Positions 21,751 to 33,279 of a DNA stretch of 64,000 nucleotides are shown here, in pieces. Under the pieces are notes generated by a model, which was not told the DNA's origin, searched no databases, and worked only from the letters and a program-made list of their open reading frames with translations. Both the position numbers and the translations under genes were made by a program. The DNA is from Bacillota bacterium (GTDB lineage: Bacteria > Bacillota > Ch66 > Ch109): contig JABLWZ010000022.1 in NCBI GenBank assembly GCA_013178275.1, forward strand, positions 1 through 64,000. The letters run 5' to 3'. Positions within the stretch are counted from its first letter, which is position 1. Every line of letters starts with the position of its first letter.

Positions 21751-23043
21751 TTACTGCTGCCGCTGCAGGGCCCGATACCCGATGTCTTTTCGGTAGTGGC
21801 AGCCCTCGAATTTTATCTTCTCGACCGCCTGGTAGGCCAGGTCGATGGCTTCCCGGATGTCGCCGCCCCGGGCGGTGACCCCCAGGACCCTGCCTCCGGC
21901 GGTGACGATCTTACCGTCCCGGTTTTCGGTCCCCGCGTGAAACACCACGGTGTCGGGGAGGCTGCTCTCCAGCCCCGTGATGGGCGTCCCCTTCTGGTAG
22001 GGGCCGGGGTAGCCGCCGGCTGCCATGACCACGCATACCGCCGCCCCCGGCAGCCACTCGACGGGCTGCCCGGCGAGCCGCCGGTCTATGACCGCCTCGA
22101 CGATGTCCACCAGGTCGGTCTTCAGCTGCGGCAGCACCACCTGGGTCTCGGGATCGCCGAAGCGGGCGTTGAATTCAAGCACCTTGGGCCCCTGGGCGGT
22201 GATCATCAGTCCCGCGTAGATGACCCCGATGTACTCCCGCCCCTCCTGCTTCATGGCGGCGATGACGGGTTTCAGCACCTGCTCGACCACCTGCCGGTGG
22301 ACCTCGGGGGTGTACACGGGCGCGGGCGAGTAAGCGCCCATCCCGCCGGTGTTCGGTCCCTCGTCGCGGTCGAAGACCCGCTTGTGGTCCTGGGCGGAGA
22401 TCATCGGGACCACGGTCTCCCCGTCGGAAAAGGCCAGGATGCTGACCTCCTCGCCCTCCAGCATCTCCTCCACCACCAGGGAATTCCCCGCCTCGCCGAA
22501 GACCCGCTCCTCCATGATCTGCCGCACGGCTTCGATGGCTGTCCCGAGGTCGGGCGCCACGGTGACCCCCTTGCCCGCCGCCAGCCCGTCGGCCTTGACC
22601 ACGCAGGGTCCTCCCAGCTGCCGAATGTATTCACAGGCGGGTTCGGCCTGGTCGAAGGCCTGGTACCGGGCCGTGGGTATATTGTACTTCTCCATTAAAT
22701 CTTTTGCGAATCTCTTGCTGCCTTCTATGACCGCCGCGCGGGCCGTGGGGCCGAATATCCTCAACCCCGCCTCCCGGAACGCGTCGACCACTCCCGCGAC
22801 CAGCGGGACCTCGGGTCCCACCAGGGTCAGGTCGATCTGCCGGTCCTTGGCCAGCCGGAGCAGCCCCGGCAGGTCCTCGACACTGACCGGGACGGTCTCG
22901 GCTATCATCCCTATCCCCGCGTTGCCGGGGGCGCAGATGACCTTTTCCACCCGGGGGCTTTGGGCCAGCTTCCACACCAGGGCGTGTTCGCGGCCTCCCC
23001 CGCCTATCACCAGTACCTTCAGCCTGTCCTTCAACCGTCTCAC
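21751..23043 (-). CDS. purD: Phosphoribosylamine-glycine ligase
   Basis: A 430-aa ATP-grasp ligase making glycinamide ribonucleotide from phosphoribosylamine, glycine and ATP. Landmarks: VIGGGGREHALVWKLAQS, APGNAGI, GPEVPLVAGV, FAKDLMEKYNIPTA, VVKADGLAAGKGV, GPNTGGMGAYSP and FNARFGDPETQ. The nominal start is GTG 23043, with GGGAG touching it. A TTG three codons later or a start nearer the VLVIGGGG strand is possible. Last pur gene, followed after 16 nt by the HD gene. Confidence 0.96.
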   Translation of the reverse strand: MRRLKDRLKVLVIGGGGREHALVWKLAQSPRVEKVICAPGNAGIGMIAETVPVSVEDLPGLLRLAKDRQIDLTLVGPEVPLVAGVVDAFREAGLRIFGPTARAAVIEGSKRFAKDLMEKYNIPTARYQAFDQAEPACEYIRQLGGPCVVKADGLAAGKGVTVAPDLGTAIEAVRQIMEERVFGEAGNSLVVEEMLEGEEVSILAFSDGETVVPMISAQDHKRVFDRDEGPNTGGMGAYSPAPVYTPEVHRQVVEQVLKPVIAAMKQEGREYIGVIYAGLMITAQGPKVLEFNARFGDPETQVVLPQLKTDLVDIVEAVIDRRLAGQPVEWLPGAAVCVVMAAGGYPGPYQKGTPITGLESSLPDTVVFHAGTENRDGKIVTAGGRVLGVTARGGDIREAIDLAYQAVEKIKFEGCHYRKDIGYRALQRQQ

Positions 23044-23067
23044 TCCCGCTCGAATCTTAACCGGTTT

Positions 23068-24630
23068 TTAGTGTTTGAAGTGCCTTACCCCGGTAAACAC
23101 CATGATCATGCCGTGCTCGTTCGCCGCCTCGATGCACTCCTCGTCGCGAATCGAACCCCCCGGCTGGATGACCGCCTTGATCCCCGCCCGGGCCGCCTCG
23201 TCGATGGAGTCGCGGAAGGGGAAGAAGGCGTCCGAGGCCAGATACGACCCCCGGGTCTTTGCCCCCGCCTGTTCCAGGGCGATGTGGACCGAGCCGACCC
23301 GGTTCATCTGCCCCGCCCCGACCCCGATGGTGCACTGCTCGCGGCTCAGGACTATGGCGTTGGACTTGACATGCTTGACCACCTTCCAGGCGAAGCTGAG
23401 TTCTTTCCAGTCCTCGGGGGTGGGGTTCTTCTCCGTCACCACCTGGGCCTGCAGCAGGTCGAAGCTCTCCTGGTCGATCTCCTGCACCAGAAAGCCTCCC
23501 GGCACGGTCTTTATCTCGTACTCGGTCTCATTGGACCCGATGGTAAGGCGCATCAGCCGCAGGTTCTTTTTCGCCCTGAGTATCTCCAGGGCCTCGTCCG
23601 TGTACCCGGGGGCCGCGATGACCTCCAGGAATATCTCCGCCAGCCGGGCGGCGGTGTCCCGGTCGACCGGCTGGTTGAAGGCCACGATCCCGCCGTAGGC
23701 GGATACCGGATCGGCGTCCAGGGCCCGGCGGTAGGCCTCCTCCAGGGAACCCGCCTCGGCCGCTCCGCAGGGGTTGGTGTGCTTGACGATCACGGAGGCG
23801 GGGGACTTGAACTCCTGCACCAGTCCCCAGGCGCTCTGCAGGTCAACGATGTTGTTATAGGAAAGCTCCTTGCCGTGAAGCTGCTGGACGCTGGTCGATC
23901 CCAGGGCGGGGTTCAGCCTCTGGTAGAACGCCGCCCGCTGGTGCGGGTTCTCCCCGTACCTGAGGTCGAGCGCCTTCTCGCCCGCCAGGAAGAAGCGGTC
24001 CGGGAACCCCGGGGACTCGGGCGGCTTCTCGTCCGCGGCAAGCTGTTCCAGCAGGTAGGAACTGATCCGGCTGTCGTACTCGGAGGTGTGCCGGTAGGCC
24101 TCCATGGCCAACTGCATGCGCACCCTGAACGGAATGCCGCAGTCCGACTGGAGGTTCTCCAGCACGGTCTCGTAACGTTTCGGGTTGACGACGACCGTGA
24201 CGTAGGCGAAGTTCTTGGCCGCGCCGCGTATCAGCGAGGGGCCCCCGATGTCTATATTCTCTATCGCCTCGTCCAGGGTCACGTCGGCGCGGGCGACGGT
24301 TTCCGAAAAGGGATACAGGTTTACCACCACCAGGTCGATCGGGGTTATCTGGTGCTGGCTCAAGACGTCCAGGTGCTCATCGGTGCGCCGGGCGAGTATC
24401 CCGCCGTGAATGCAGGGGTGCAGGGTCTTAACCCTCCCCTCCAGTATCTCGGGGAACCCGGTCACCTGGGAGACCGGGGTTACGGGGAGACCGGCCTCCT
24501 CTAAAAAGCGGGCGGTGCCTCCGGTGGAGACGATCTCCCAGCCCAGCCGGTCCAGGCCGCGCGCGAAATCGGCCAGGCCCGTTTTATCGGAAACGCTGAT
24601 CAATGCTCTAGGTCTCACTACCCCGTTCAC
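23068..24630 (-). CDS. purH: Bifunctional AICAR formyltransferase / IMP cyclohydrolase
   Basis: A 520-aa enzyme for the last two steps to IMP. The N-terminal MGS-like cyclohydrolase domain (to about 200) carries [24 protein letters not shown] and [15 protein letters not shown]. The C-terminal transformylase has the catalytic region [14 protein letters not shown] and [12 protein letters not shown], ending FTGVRHFKH. It accepts AICAR from both the purine route and HisFH. Start is GTG 24630 overlapping purN, or GTG 24618, which has the better SD spacing. Confidence 0.96.
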   Translation of the reverse strand: MNGVVRPRALISVSDKTGLADFARGLDRLGWEIVSTGGTARFLEEAGLPVTPVSQVTGFPEILEGRVKTLHPCIHGGILARRTDEHLDVLSQHQITPIDLVVVNLYPFSETVARADVTLDEAIENIDIGGPSLIRGAAKNFAYVTVVVNPKRYETVLENLQSDCGIPFRVRMQLAMEAYRHTSEYDSRISSYLLEQLAADEKPPESPGFPDRFFLAGEKALDLRYGENPHQRAAFYQRLNPALGSTSVQQLHGKELSYNNIVDLQSAWGLVQEFKSPASVIVKHTNPCGAAEAGSLEEAYRRALDADPVSAYGGIVAFNQPVDRDTAARLAEIFLEVIAAPGYTDEALEILRAKKNLRLMRLTIGSNETEYEIKTVPGGFLVQEIDQESFDLLQAQVVTEKNPTPEDWKELSFAWKVVKHVKSNAIVLSREQCTIGVGAGQMNRVGSVHIALEQAGAKTRGSYLASDAFFPFRDSIDEAARAGIKAVIQPGGSIRDEECIEAANEHGMIMVFTGVRHFKH

Positions 24631-25258
24631 TCCTTTCCATCTCTGTGAAGTAGACCCGCCGCCCCTCGACCAGCATCCGCCCCTCGGCGATCAGCTGCAG
24701 CGCGCGCGGGTAGATGCGGTGTTCCTGCACCAGGATGCGTTCGGAGAGGGTTTCCTCATCGTCGTCAGCCAGCACCGGTACGACCGCCTGCAGGATGATG
24801 GGGCCGCTGTCGACTCCCTCGTCAACGAAGTGGACGGTGCAGCCGCTGAAGCGGACACCGTGCCTCAGCGCCTGTTCCTGGGCGTGCAGCCCCGGAAAGG
24901 CGGGCAGCAGCGATGGGTGGATGTTTACCACCCGCTGCGGGAAATGCCCCAGGAAGGTCGGCCCCAGTATCCTCATGAATCCCGCCAGCGCGACCACCTG
25001 GGCCTTGTACTCCTGGCAGCACTGGGCCAGGGCCTTCTCGTAATCAGCCTTGCTCTGGTAACCGGAAGGCAGCATCAGCCGGGTGGGGACCTTGGCTATC
25101 CGCGCCCGCTCCAGTGCCCTGGCGTGCGGGTTGTCGCTGATCACCAGCACGACCCGGCCGTTTAACCGGCCCTCTCCGATGGCGTCCATTATCGCCTGCA
25201 GGTTGCTGCCTCTGCCCGAGGCCAGCACGGCTATCCTCAGTGGTTCTCTGCCCGACAG
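24608..25258 (-). CDS. purN: Phosphoribosylglycinamide formyltransferase, apparent CTG start
   Basis: PurN uses 10-formyl-THF to formylate GAR. Motifs: [40 protein letters not shown], and [18 protein letters not shown] with the catalytic Asn-His-Asp set. The first conventional start is GTG 25228, inside beta-strand 1 (LRIAVLASG), which would truncate the fold. Upstream the frame is open back to the purM stop with no ATG, GTG or TTG, but a CTG at 25256-25258 lies 8 nt after a perfect AAGGAGG (25267-25273). This gives [19 protein letters not shown], the normal N-terminus, at 216 aa. Confidence 0.9.
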   Translation of the reverse strand: MSGREPLRIAVLASGRGSNLQAIMDAIGEGRLNGRVVLVISDNPHARALERARIAKVPTRLMLPSGYQSKADYEKALAQCCQEYKAQVVALAGFMRILGPTFLGHFPQRVVNIHPSLLPAFPGLHAQEQALRHGVRFSGCTVHFVDEGVDSGPIILQAVVPVLADDDEETLSERILVQEHRIYPRALQLIAEGRMLVEGRRVYFTEMERSERGSET

Positions 25259-25282
25259 GGGGTTCGCCTCCTTCCCCTCAAG

Positions 25283-26323
25283 TCACTCTATTTCGACCTC
25301 GCCGCCACCCGGCAGTATCTGCCCGATGCGGCAGGTTTTGATTCCCGTTTCATTGAGATAATCCACGGCCGCCTCCGCGTCTTTCGGCGGCATTATCGCG
25401 ACCATCCCCACCCCCAGGTTGAAGGTGCGGAACATCTCGGCGTCGGCGACTCTTCCACATTTTTGTATCAACTCGAATATCGGCGGTATCTCCCAGCTCC
25501 CCCGCTGTATCCGGGTCTTCAGCCCGGCGGGCACCATGCGGGGGATGTTTTCCACCAGGCCGCCCCCGGTGATGTGCACCAGCCCGTGGACCTCGAAGCG
25601 GGAGGTCAGCTCCTTTACCTCGCGGGCGTAAATGCGGGTGGGTACCAGCATCTCCTCTCCCAGGGTCCGCCCCAGCGCGGGGTGCCGCTCGGAGAGGGAG
25701 AGGCCCCCGACCTCCAGGAGGGCCTTGCGGGCCAGCGAGTAGCCGTTGCTATGCAGCCCCGAGGACGCCAGCCCGATGAGCTGGTCCCCTGACTGGACCG
25801 CCCGCCCGGTGATTATCTTCTCCCGGTCGACCACCCCGACCACGAAGCCCGCAATGTCGTATTCCCCGTCGCCGTAGAAACCCGGCATCTCGGCGGTCTC
25901 GCCGCCGATCAGGGCGCACCCCGACTGCCGGCACCCCTCGGCCACCCCGCCGACTATCTCGGCCACCTTCTCAGGCTCCAGGCGGCCTACCGCGAGGTAG
26001 TCCAGGAAAAACAGGGGCTCCGCCCCGTGCACCAGCACGTCGTTGACGCACATCGCGACGCAGTCTATCCCGATGGTGTCGTGCTTATCCAGGAGGTGGG
26101 CGATCCGCAGCTTGGTGCCGACGCCGTCGGTCCCCGATACCAGCACGGGTTCTTTGTACCTGCCGCTGTCCAGGGCGAACAGACCCCCAAAGGAGCCTAT
26201 GTCGGCCAGCACCTCCGGCCTCCAGGTGGTCCTCACCTTCGGTTTTATCATCTCCACCGCCCGGTTGCCGGCGGTGATGTCCACTCCCGCACCCTTGTAG
26301 GTGAGGCCGGTCTTTTCGGTCAA
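25283..26323 (-). CDS. purM: Phosphoribosylformylglycinamidine cyclo-ligase
   Basis: A 346-aa AIR synthetase closing the imidazole ring with ATP. Features: [13 protein letters not shown] at the N-terminus, [45 protein letters not shown] and [13 protein letters not shown]. Apparent start is TTG 26323 with only a weak SD. No ATG occurs before essential sequence. It follows purF by 22 nt and precedes purN. Confidence 0.96.
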   Translation of the reverse strand: MTEKTGLTYKGAGVDITAGNRAVEMIKPKVRTTWRPEVLADIGSFGGLFALDSGRYKEPVLVSGTDGVGTKLRIAHLLDKHDTIGIDCVAMCVNDVLVHGAEPLFFLDYLAVGRLEPEKVAEIVGGVAEGCRQSGCALIGGETAEMPGFYGDGEYDIAGFVVGVVDREKIITGRAVQSGDQLIGLASSGLHSNGYSLARKALLEVGGLSLSERHPALGRTLGEEMLVPTRIYAREVKELTSRFEVHGLVHITGGGLVENIPRMVPAGLKTRIQRGSWEIPPIFELIQKCGRVADAEMFRTFNLGVGMVAIMPPKDAEAAVDYLNETGIKTCRIGQILPGGGEVEIE

Positions 26324-26345
26324 GGCTAATTCACCAACCTCTGTG

Positions 26346-27851
26346 TTAATCCCGTATCTCTTCCATTTCCTTCTTTGGATTAATCCTGAGTTCGCTCTCT
26401 TTCTCCAGCGAGTACTTGCCTTCGCTTTCCCCGGGTATCTCCACCGGGTATTTCCCGCTGAAGCAGGCGGTGCAGAACTCGTCTCCCGCGCCGGGGAAGC
26501 AGGCCTTCAGGCCTTCCAGGCTCAGGTAGTGCAGGCTGTCCGCCCCGATGAACTCCCGGATGGCCTCGCGGCCGAGCTTCACCGCTATCAGGTCGTCCTT
26601 GGTGGTGTCGATCCCGTAAAAGCAGGGGAACCGGGTCGGGGGTGAACTGATGGCCATGTGCACCTCAATGGCCCCCGCCTCCCGCAGCATGCGGACGATC
26701 TGGCGGCTGGTGGTGCCCCGGACTATGGAGTCGTCCACCATTATGACCCGCCGGCCCTTCAGGTAGCGCTGGACCGGGTTCAGCTTCAGCCTCACCCCCA
26801 GGTCTCTCATCTCCTGGGAGGGCTGGATGAAGGTGCGGCCGATGTAGCGGTTTTTCATCAGCCCTTCCTCGAAGGGGATTCCCGACTCCTCGGCGTATCC
26901 CAGCGCCGCCGGGGTCCCCGAGTCCGGGACGCTGATGACCAGGTCGGCCTGCACATCGTTCTCCCGCGCCAGCTGCCGGCCCATGGCCTTGCGCGCCTGG
27001 TGCACGTTGACCCCGTCCATGATGCTGTCGGGACGGGCGAAGTAAACGTACTCGAAGATGCAGAGGGCCTTCCTCTCCCCGGGGATGGTGTGCATCGACC
27101 GGACCCCCCGCTGGTCTATCACGACGATCTCACCGGGGTCCAGGTCGCGGACGAATTCCGCCCCTATGGTGTCCAGGGCGCAGGTCTCCGAGGCCAGGAT
27201 GTGGCCCTTATCCCCCAGCCGCCCCAGGCAGAGGGGTCTTATCCCGTAGGGGTCCCGGACCCCGATCAGCTTATCCTCGGTCATTATCAGCAGGGCGTAT
27301 GCCCCCTTGATGTCTATCATGCACTTCATCAGCGCCTCTTCGATGCGGCTCTGCGAGTAGCGGGCGAGCAGGTTCACGATTATCTCGCTGTCGGTGGTGG
27401 ACTGGAACACCGATCCCTGGCCGGCCAGCAGGTCGTGCAGCTCCTTGGCGTTGGTCAGGTTGCCGTTGTGCGCCAGCGCGATCATCCCCTTCAGGTAGTG
27501 GAACACCAGGGGCTGGGCGTTGACGACCAGGCTGGAACCGGTGGTGGAGTAGCGGACGTGGCCGACGGCCATGCTGCCCAGCAGCCCCTCCAGGATGCGC
27601 TTGTTGAAGACCTCGGGGACCAGCCCCATGTCCTTGTGCACTGCTATCCGCTTCCGGTCGGACACGGCTATCCCTGCGCTCTCCTGTCCCCGGTGCTGCA
27701 GGGAGTAGAGGCCGTAGTAGGTCATCTGGGCGGGCTGGCTGGACAGCCCCCCGTCCTCCGTCTTATTTAGGTATACCCCGAACAGACCGCAGGACTCCTC
27801 CATGCAGTCGGGCTGCTCTCCGGTCTCTTGGGTCAGGAACGGCTCAGCCAA
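26346..27851 (-). CDS. purF: Amidophosphoribosyltransferase
   Basis: A 501-aa enzyme for the committed step, PRPP + Gln to phosphoribosylamine. A propeptide precedes the N-terminal nucleophile Cys in [10 protein letters not shown] (about residue 21), as in Bacillus-type PurF, which is autoprocessed. GATase residues: [11 protein letters not shown] and LAHNGNLTN. PRTase loop: [12 protein letters not shown]. Start TTG 27851 has GGAGGG 8 nt upstream within purL (18-nt overlap); an internal ATG at 27803 has a poorer SD. C-terminal cysteines are consistent with a 4Fe-4S cluster. Confidence 0.96.
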   Translation of the reverse strand: MAEPFLTQETGEQPDCMEESCGLFGVYLNKTEDGGLSSQPAQMTYYGLYSLQHRGQESAGIAVSDRKRIAVHKDMGLVPEVFNKRILEGLLGSMAVGHVRYSTTGSSLVVNAQPLVFHYLKGMIALAHNGNLTNAKELHDLLAGQGSVFQSTTDSEIIVNLLARYSQSRIEEALMKCMIDIKGAYALLIMTEDKLIGVRDPYGIRPLCLGRLGDKGHILASETCALDTIGAEFVRDLDPGEIVVIDQRGVRSMHTIPGERKALCIFEYVYFARPDSIMDGVNVHQARKAMGRQLARENDVQADLVISVPDSGTPAALGYAEESGIPFEEGLMKNRYIGRTFIQPSQEMRDLGVRLKLNPVQRYLKGRRVIMVDDSIVRGTTSRQIVRMLREAGAIEVHMAISSPPTRFPCFYGIDTTKDDLIAVKLGREAIREFIGADSLHYLSLEGLKACFPGAGDEFCTACFSGKYPVEIPGESEGKYSLEKESELRINPKKEMEEIRD

Positions 27852-30064
27852 CTGTCGATCCCTCCTCGCCAGGCTTGCTCGATGGACTCGACTCCGAGTT
27901 CGATGTATTTACGGTGGTTCGCGGTTATCTTCAACTCTTTCCCGTCCACCATGCCCAGGCAGACCAGCGGTACCCCCTTTTCGAGGCAGACCTCCATCAC
28001 CCGGGAGGCCGCGGCCGGCCGCGATGAGATGATGATGCGGGACGGCCCTTCCCCGAAGAGGATCGCGTCGCCCCGGCGGTTGTGGAGTTCATCGTCTTCC
28101 ATGTATATCCTGGCCCCTATCCGGCCGCTGATGCAGCTCTCGGCCAGCGCGGCGGCCATCCCGCCCTCGGACAGGTCGTGGGCCGACTGCAGCAGTCCTT
28201 CGCGGATCAGGGCCCGGCAGGTCTCCTGGATCTGCTTCTCCAGCTTCAGGTCTATCTCGGGCACCGGCCCGGCGTCCCGGCCGTGGATGAGGCTCAGGTA
28301 CTCGCTGGCCCCCACGTGGTGGGCGTACGGCCCCAGCAGGTAGATCAGGTCTCCCTCCTGTTTGAACCCCTGGGAGCACCTGCGGCCGACATCCTCCAGC
28401 AGGCCCACCGCTCCCACGGTCGGAGTGGGGTAAACGGCCTGCCCCCTGGTCTCGTTGTAGAAGCTGACGTTGCCGCTGACCACCGGGGCCCCGAGTGCCC
28501 GGCAGGCCTCGCTCATGCCCAGCACCGCCTGCTTGAACTGCCAGAATATCTCGGGCTTTTCGGGGTTGCCGAAGTTCAGGCAGTCGGTGATGGCCAGCGG
28601 CTCCGCCCCGGTGCAGGACAGGTTGCGGGTGGCCTCCGCCACCGCCAGTGCCCCGCCCCGGTAGGGGTCGAGGTAGACGTAGCGGCTGTTGCAGTCGGTC
28701 TTCAGGGCTATCCCCTTGGGGGAGTGTTCCTTCAGGCGAAGCACGGCGGCGTCCCCGTCCCCAGGCACTATCACCGTGTTTATCCCCACCTGGTGGTCGT
28801 ACTGCCGGTAGACCCACTCCTTGGAGGCCAGGTTGGGCGACGCCATTATCTTCAATAAGACCTCGTTGTAGTCCCCGGGTTCGGGAACCGAACGGGGGTC
28901 GAACTTCTTCAGCTCTTGGTAGTAGTCGGGTTCCTTCTCGTCGCGGTAGTAGACCGGGCACTCGTCGGTCAGCAGGCGGGCGGGCAGCTCCGCCACCACC
29001 CGGTCGCCTTCCTTGATGCGGTACAGTCCGTCGTCGGTGACCCGGCCGATCACGACCGCGTTCAGCCCCCAGCGCTCGAAGACCTCCTGGACCACGGCCT
29101 CGCAGCCCGCCTTCGGCACCACCAGCATCCGCTCCTGGGACTCCGACAGCATTATCTCGTAGGGGGTCATCGCGGTCTCCCGTAGCGGCACCTTGGTCAC
29201 GTCGATCTCGATACCCGTCCCCGCGCGGCTGGCCATCTCGCTGGTGGAGCTGGTCAGCCCGGCTGCCCCGAGGTCCTGCATGCCCACCACGTAGCCCTTG
29301 TCGATGATCTCCAGGCAGGACTCTATCAGCAGCTTCTCCATGAAGGGGTCGCCCACCTGGACTGCGGGCCGGCGCTCCTCGGAGGTCTCGTTCAGCTCTT
29401 CGGAGGCGAAGGTGGCCCCGTGAATCCCGTCCCGGCCGGTGCGGGCCCCGACCACCATGACCGGGTTGCCCACCCCCGAAGCGGCCCCGAGGGCCAGCTT
29501 TTCCTGCTCGATGAGGCCGACGCACATAGCGTTGACCAGCGGGTTGCCTTCGAACGAGGGGTGGAAGAATACCTCTCCCGCCACGGTGGGCACCCCGATG
29601 CAGTTGCCGTAGAAGCCTATCCCCGAGACGACCCCGCCGAACAGGTAGCGGGCACGCTCGTCGTCCAGCCCGAACCGCAGCGAGTCGAGCAGGGCGATGG
29701 GACGCGCCCCCATGGTGAATATATCCCTGACTATCCCACCGACCCCGGTGGCCGCGCCCTGGAAGGGCTCGATCGCCGAAGGGTGGTTGTGGCTCTCGAT
29801 CTTGAACACCAGCGCCAGGCCGTCCCCGATGTCGACGACCCCGGCGTTTTCCCCCGGTCCCTGCAGCACGCGGGGTCCCGAGGTGGGAAACAGCTTCAGC
29901 ACCGGTCGGGAGTTCTTGTACCCGCAGTGCTCGGACCACATCACCGCGAACAGCCCTATCTCCAGGTAGTTCGGGTCACGGCCCAGGAGTTCCCGGATGC
30001 GCCCGTATTCCTCGTCGGTCAGTCCCATGTCCCTCCAGACGCCTGCTTTAATTGCTTCCGACAA
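27833..30064 (-). CDS. purL: Phosphoribosylformylglycinamidine synthase subunit PurL (small type)
   Basis: A 743-aa synthetase subunit of the three-part FGAR amidotransferase (PurS-PurQ-PurL). Motifs: [79 protein letters not shown], and [16 protein letters not shown]. Start TTG 30064 overlaps the end of purQ by 17 nt. The length fits the short PurL form, which needs the separate PurS and PurQ encoded immediately upstream. Confidence 0.97.
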   Translation of the reverse strand: MSEAIKAGVWRDMGLTDEEYGRIRELLGRDPNYLEIGLFAVMWSEHCGYKNSRPVLKLFPTSGPRVLQGPGENAGVVDIGDGLALVFKIESHNHPSAIEPFQGAATGVGGIVRDIFTMGARPIALLDSLRFGLDDERARYLFGGVVSGIGFYGNCIGVPTVAGEVFFHPSFEGNPLVNAMCVGLIEQEKLALGAASGVGNPVMVVGARTGRDGIHGATFASEELNETSEERRPAVQVGDPFMEKLLIESCLEIIDKGYVVGMQDLGAAGLTSSTSEMASRAGTGIEIDVTKVPLRETAMTPYEIMLSESQERMLVVPKAGCEAVVQEVFERWGLNAVVIGRVTDDGLYRIKEGDRVVAELPARLLTDECPVYYRDEKEPDYYQELKKFDPRSVPEPGDYNEVLLKIMASPNLASKEWVYRQYDHQVGINTVIVPGDGDAAVLRLKEHSPKGIALKTDCNSRYVYLDPYRGGALAVAEATRNLSCTGAEPLAITDCLNFGNPEKPEIFWQFKQAVLGMSEACRALGAPVVSGNVSFYNETRGQAVYPTPTVGAVGLLEDVGRRCSQGFKQEGDLIYLLGPYAHHVGASEYLSLIHGRDAGPVPEIDLKLEKQIQETCRALIREGLLQSAHDLSEGGMAAALAESCISGRIGARIYMEDDELHNRRGDAILFGEGPSRIIISSRPAAASRVMEVCLEKGVPLVCLGMVDGKELKITANHRKYIELGVESIEQAWRGGIDSWLSRS

Positions 30065-30764
30065 CCGCGCCGCCCCCTTTCCACCACTCGACCAGCGAGG
30101 CGAAGATCAGCCGGCCGTCGCTGCTGCCAAGGACCGACTCGGAACACCGCTCGGGGTGGGGCATCATGCCCAGGACGTTGCCCTCCCGGTTGACTATCCC
30201 CGCGATGTTGTTCACCGCTCCGTTGGGGTTGGCCTCCGCGGCGGCTTCCCCGCCCGGGGTGCAGTAGCGGAAGACCACCTGGCGGTTGGCCTCCAGCTCC
30301 GCCAGGCTATCGGGGTCGGCGTAGTAGTTGCCCTCGCCGTGGTTGATCGGCACGGTCAGCACCTGACGCTCCCGGCAGAGGTTCGAAAACGGGGTGTCGG
30401 ACCGCTCCACCCGCAGCTGGGTGGGCTGACAGCGGAACTGCAGGACCTTGTTGCGCTGCATCGCGCCTGGCAGCAGCCCCGCCTCTAAAAGAATCTGGAA
30501 CCCGTTGCATATCCCTATCACCAGCCCGCCGGACTTGGCGAACCGCTCTACCGCGTTCATGACCGGGGAGAAACGGGCGATCGCCCCGGTACGCAGGTAG
30601 TCGCCGTATGAGAACCCGCCCGGCAGGACCAGCCCGTCGAACCCATCGACCGACTCCTGCTGGTGCCAGATGTACTCGACGTTTTCGCCCAGAACCTTGT
30701 CGATCACGTAGTAACAGTCGGCTTCACAGTTTGAACCTGGGAACACCACTATCCCGAACTTCAT
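30048..30764 (-). CDS. purQ: Phosphoribosylformylglycinamidine synthase subunit PurQ
   Basis: A 238-aa glutaminase subunit. [15 protein letters not shown] at the N-terminus, [18 protein letters not shown], the nucleophile in [20 protein letters not shown], and the catalytic His/Glu in MMPHPERC. Start at ATG 30764; the longer frame upstream is not conserved. It follows purS by 17 nt. The insertion HGEGNYY is characteristic. Confidence 0.97.
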   Translation of the reverse strand: MKFGIVVFPGSNCEADCYYVIDKVLGENVEYIWHQQESVDGFDGLVLPGGFSYGDYLRTGAIARFSPVMNAVERFAKSGGLVIGICNGFQILLEAGLLPGAMQRNKVLQFRCQPTQLRVERSDTPFSNLCRERQVLTVPINHGEGNYYADPDSLAELEANRQVVFRYCTPGGEAAAEANPNGAVNNIAGIVNREGNVLGMMPHPERCSESVLGSSDGRLIFASLVEWWKGGGAVVGSN

Positions 30765-30781
30765 ACCGGCTCCTCGCCTTT

Positions 30782-31033
30782 CTATTTGATTCGCTCCATC
30801 TCGAAGCTGTAGTCCTCGATGACCGGGTTGGCCAGCAGCTTCTGGCACATCTCGTTTACCTGGGCCTCGACCTGTCCCTCGTCTTCCCCCTGGATCATGA
30901 TCTCCATGTACTTGCCGATCCGCACCGACTCGACCGAGCCGTAGCGCATGGAACGTAACGCGTTCTCCACCGCCTGCCCCTGCGGATCGAGGATGCCCTT
31001 CTTCGGCGTAACCCGAACCTTGACCTTGAACAT
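30782..31033 (-). CDS. purS: Phosphoribosylformylglycinamidine synthase subunit PurS
   Basis: An 83-aa PurS that bridges PurL and Pur[24 protein letters not shown] and the C-terminal [23 protein letters not shown] are classic. ATG 31033 has GGAGGGAG about 9 nt upstream; a frame extension to 31051 lacks support. Located 40 nt after purB, where purC often lies in related operons. Confidence 0.95.
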   Translation of the reverse strand: MFKVKVRVTPKKGILDPQGQAVENALRSMRYGSVESVRIGKYMEIMIQGEDEGQVEAQVNEMCQKLLANPVIEDYSFEMERIK

Positions 31034-31073
31034 TCGGTCAGCTCCCTCCAAGTATTTAATGCTCGCGCTTTAT

Positions 31074-32369
31074 CTATCCAAGCCCCACCCGCTGAAAGAT
31101 GTGGTCCACGTACTTGGTGTGGTATTCGTAGTTGAAGAGGGACTTCACCTCTTCGGGGGTCAGCACCCCCATGATGTCGGCGTCCCGGAGCACCAGGTCG
31201 ATGAACTCCTCCTTGGTCCGCCAGGCCTCGAGGGCGTTTCTCTGGGTCCACTGGTAGGCGGTCTCCCGCATTACCCCCCGGTCCACCATGGACAGCATCA
31301 GCCGCTGGGAGAATATCAGGCCCAGGGTGCGGTTGAGGTTGTCCAGCATGTTTTCGGGGTAGACCTGGAGGTTTTCCATGATGTCGGTGAACCGGGCCAG
31401 GATGTAGTCCAGGAGGATGGTGCTGTCGGGGATGATCACCCGCTCGCTCGACGAGTGGGTCAGGTCGCGCTCATGCCAGAGGGAGACGTTTTCCAAGGCC
31501 ACCAGGGCGTTCCCCCTTATCACCCGGGACAGCCCGACCACCCGCTCGGCGTTGATCGGGTTGCGCTTGTGGGGCATGGCGGACGAGCCCTTCTGCCCCT
31601 TGGCGAAGGCCTCCTCCACCTCCAGCAGCTCGGTCCGCTGCAGGTTCCTGACCTCGGTGGCGAACTTCTCCAGCGAGCTGGCCACCAGGCACAGGGTGGT
31701 CAGGTACTCGGCGTGCCGGTCGCGCTGGATGATCTGGGTGGAGACCGGCGCGGGCGAAAGCCCCAGCTTCTCGCAGACGTACTCCTCGACCCGGGGGTCG
31801 ATGTTGGCGAAGGTGCCGACCGCCCCCGATATCTTGCCGACGCTGATAACCTGTTCGGCCCGCTTCATCCGCTCGATGCTCCTCTCGGTCTCGGCGTACC
31901 AGAGCGCCATCTTCAGTCCGAAGGTGACGGGCTCGGCGTGCACCCCGTGGGTGCGGCCCATCATCAGGGTGTACTTGTACTCCCTGGCCTTTGTGGCCAG
32001 AACCTGCTTCAGCCTTTCCAGCCCCTGGATCAAAAGCCCGGCGGCCTGCTTCATCTGCAGCGCCAGCCCGGTGTCCAGGACGTCGGACGAGGTCAGACCC
32101 AGGTGGATGTACTTGGACGCCTCTCCCACGAACTCCGCCACGCAGGTGGTGAAGGCCAGGACGTCGTGGCGGGTCACCGCCTCGATCTCGTCTATCCGCT
32201 GTACGTCGAAACGGGCCCTGCCCTTTATCTCCTCCACCGCCTCGGCGGGTATCTTGCCCAGCGCGGCCCAGGCCTCGCAGGCCAGGACCTCTATATCCAG
32301 CCAGTTCTGAAAGCGGTTTTCCGCTTCCCAGATTCTACCCATCTCGGGTCGGGTGTAGCGTTCGATCAT
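31074..32369 (-). CDS. purB: Adenylosuccinate lyase
   Basis: A 431-aa fumarase-superfamily lyase acting twice, on SAICAR and on adenylosuccinate. [16 protein letters not shown] at the start, [24 protein letters not shown] with the catalytic His, and the signature [12 protein letters not shown] with the flexible-loop Ser. The ATG overlaps the purE stop (ATGA at 32366-32369), so translation is coupled. It precedes purS. Confidence 0.97.
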   Translation of the reverse strand: MIERYTRPEMGRIWEAENRFQNWLDIEVLACEAWAALGKIPAEAVEEIKGRARFDVQRIDEIEAVTRHDVLAFTTCVAEFVGEASKYIHLGLTSSDVLDTGLALQMKQAAGLLIQGLERLKQVLATKAREYKYTLMMGRTHGVHAEPVTFGLKMALWYAETERSIERMKRAEQVISVGKISGAVGTFANIDPRVEEYVCEKLGLSPAPVSTQIIQRDRHAEYLTTLCLVASSLEKFATEVRNLQRTELLEVEEAFAKGQKGSSAMPHKRNPINAERVVGLSRVIRGNALVALENVSLWHERDLTHSSSERVIIPDSTILLDYILARFTDIMENLQVYPENMLDNLNRTLGLIFSQRLMLSMVDRGVMRETAYQWTQRNALEAWRTKEEFIDLVLRDADIMGVLTPEEVKSLFNYEYHTKYVDHIFQRVGLG

Positions 32370-32893
32370 TGCTTCTTCATTCCCTCCAGATAGCCTTTGA
32401 TCCCGATTTCGGCCAGCCTGGCCGCCTTGGCGTTCACCTCGTCGGCCTGCCTCCGCTTCATCTCTTTCAGCCCCTGAGCCACCCGGGCGTCCCTCAGGGC
32501 GACGATCTGGGCGGCGAGGATGGCGGCGTTCTTCGCTCCGTTGATGCTGACCACCCCCACTGGTACCCCCGAGGGCATCTGTACCATGGAGAGCAGCGAG
32601 TCCAGCCCTCCCATGGTGGAGGTCCTGATCGGCACCCCCAGCACCGGCAGGGTCGTCCAGGCCGCGGCCACACCGGCCAGGTGAGCCGCTCCCCCCGCCG
32701 CGGCGATGATGACCCGAAGCCCCCGGTCCTCCGCCTGGGCCGCGTACTCCTCGGCCTGGACGGGTGTGCGGTGCGCGGACACGATCGACACCTCGAAGGG
32801 GACCCCGAGCCGCTCCAGGGTCTGGGCGGCCTCGGACATGACCTCCAGGTCGGAGTCGCTGCCCATGATAATCCCTACCAACGGTTGCTCCAT
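32366..32893 (-). CDS. purE: N5-carboxyaminoimidazole ribonucleotide mutase
   Basis: A 175-aa class I PurE converting N5-CAIR to [18 protein letters not shown] binds phosphate, followed by [10 protein letters not shown] and the GGAAHL motif with catalytic His, then [20 protein letters not shown]. First gene of the block; no purK follows, although class I PurE normally needs N5-CAIR from PurK, so PurK must be elsewhere. ATG 32893 with AAGGAGGAGG upstream; the frame is open further but lacks homology. Confidence 0.96.
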   Translation of the reverse strand: MEQPLVGIIMGSDSDLEVMSEAAQTLERLGVPFEVSIVSAHRTPVQAEEYAAQAEDRGLRVIIAAAGGAAHLAGVAAAWTTLPVLGVPIRTSTMGGLDSLLSMVQMPSGVPVGVVSINGAKNAAILAAQIVALRDARVAQGLKEMKRRQADEVNAKAARLAEIGIKGYLEGMKKQ

Positions 32894-33279
32894 TGCCTCC
32901 TCCTTGTTTCTCTGAATCAATACTAAACTCGCCTTCCGCCGCCCTGGTCCATGGCAGAAGCCCAAGCTGAACTCGATGCGGTTTGGGGTGCCCAGGTTAT
33001 CCTTTCCGGCGGCGAAAGAGGACTTGGCTAATACCAAGCGTCTGGCGACGGTGATCAATCCTGGCTGTGCCCGATAAGGTTCGGGTTCTGTGGCTTTCAG
33101 TATCTTCCGATATTAATAAAACCCAGCGGGGCAGATCCGTCAATTATTCAACGGGAATCCACCCGTCCGGGCCTTTAGAACCGCAGTGTTAAGCCGGTTC
33201 GCTTACTTTATCGTAGCAAAGTGTCCCCAGGCTGTCAAGGTTTGTGGACGAGAAGTTGCAATTATCGACAGCCCGCCCC
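32894..33279 (-). promoter_or_regulatory. Leader/promoter region of the pur-his block
   Basis: About 385 nt without a gene. A weak promoter candidate is TTGACG (33138-33143) and TTTATT (33115-33120) at 17-bp spacing, giving a leader of about 220 nt. The leader contains a CCCGA/TCGGG hairpin (33070-33085) and the diverged copy of the dispersed element. I looked for a guanine-type purine riboswitch core (TTTCTACC, GACTAT) and did not find it, nor a clear PurBox. Confidence 0.35.
33010..33066 (+). repeat. Double-hairpin dispersed element, diverged copy 4
   Basis: The + strand GCGAAAGAGGACTTGGCTAA... aligns with the left half of copy 2 (GCGAAGAAAACTTGGCTA...) through the following TCTGGCGA segment. 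The central palindrome is preserved although its sequence changed (CTTGG/CCAAG with a different inner loop). The second stem is not recognisable. It lies in the purE leader. Confidence 0.5.

Noticed and set aside
32894..33279. Guanine-type purine riboswitch upstream of purE
   Set aside because: The conserved aptamer blocks were not present on the minus strand.
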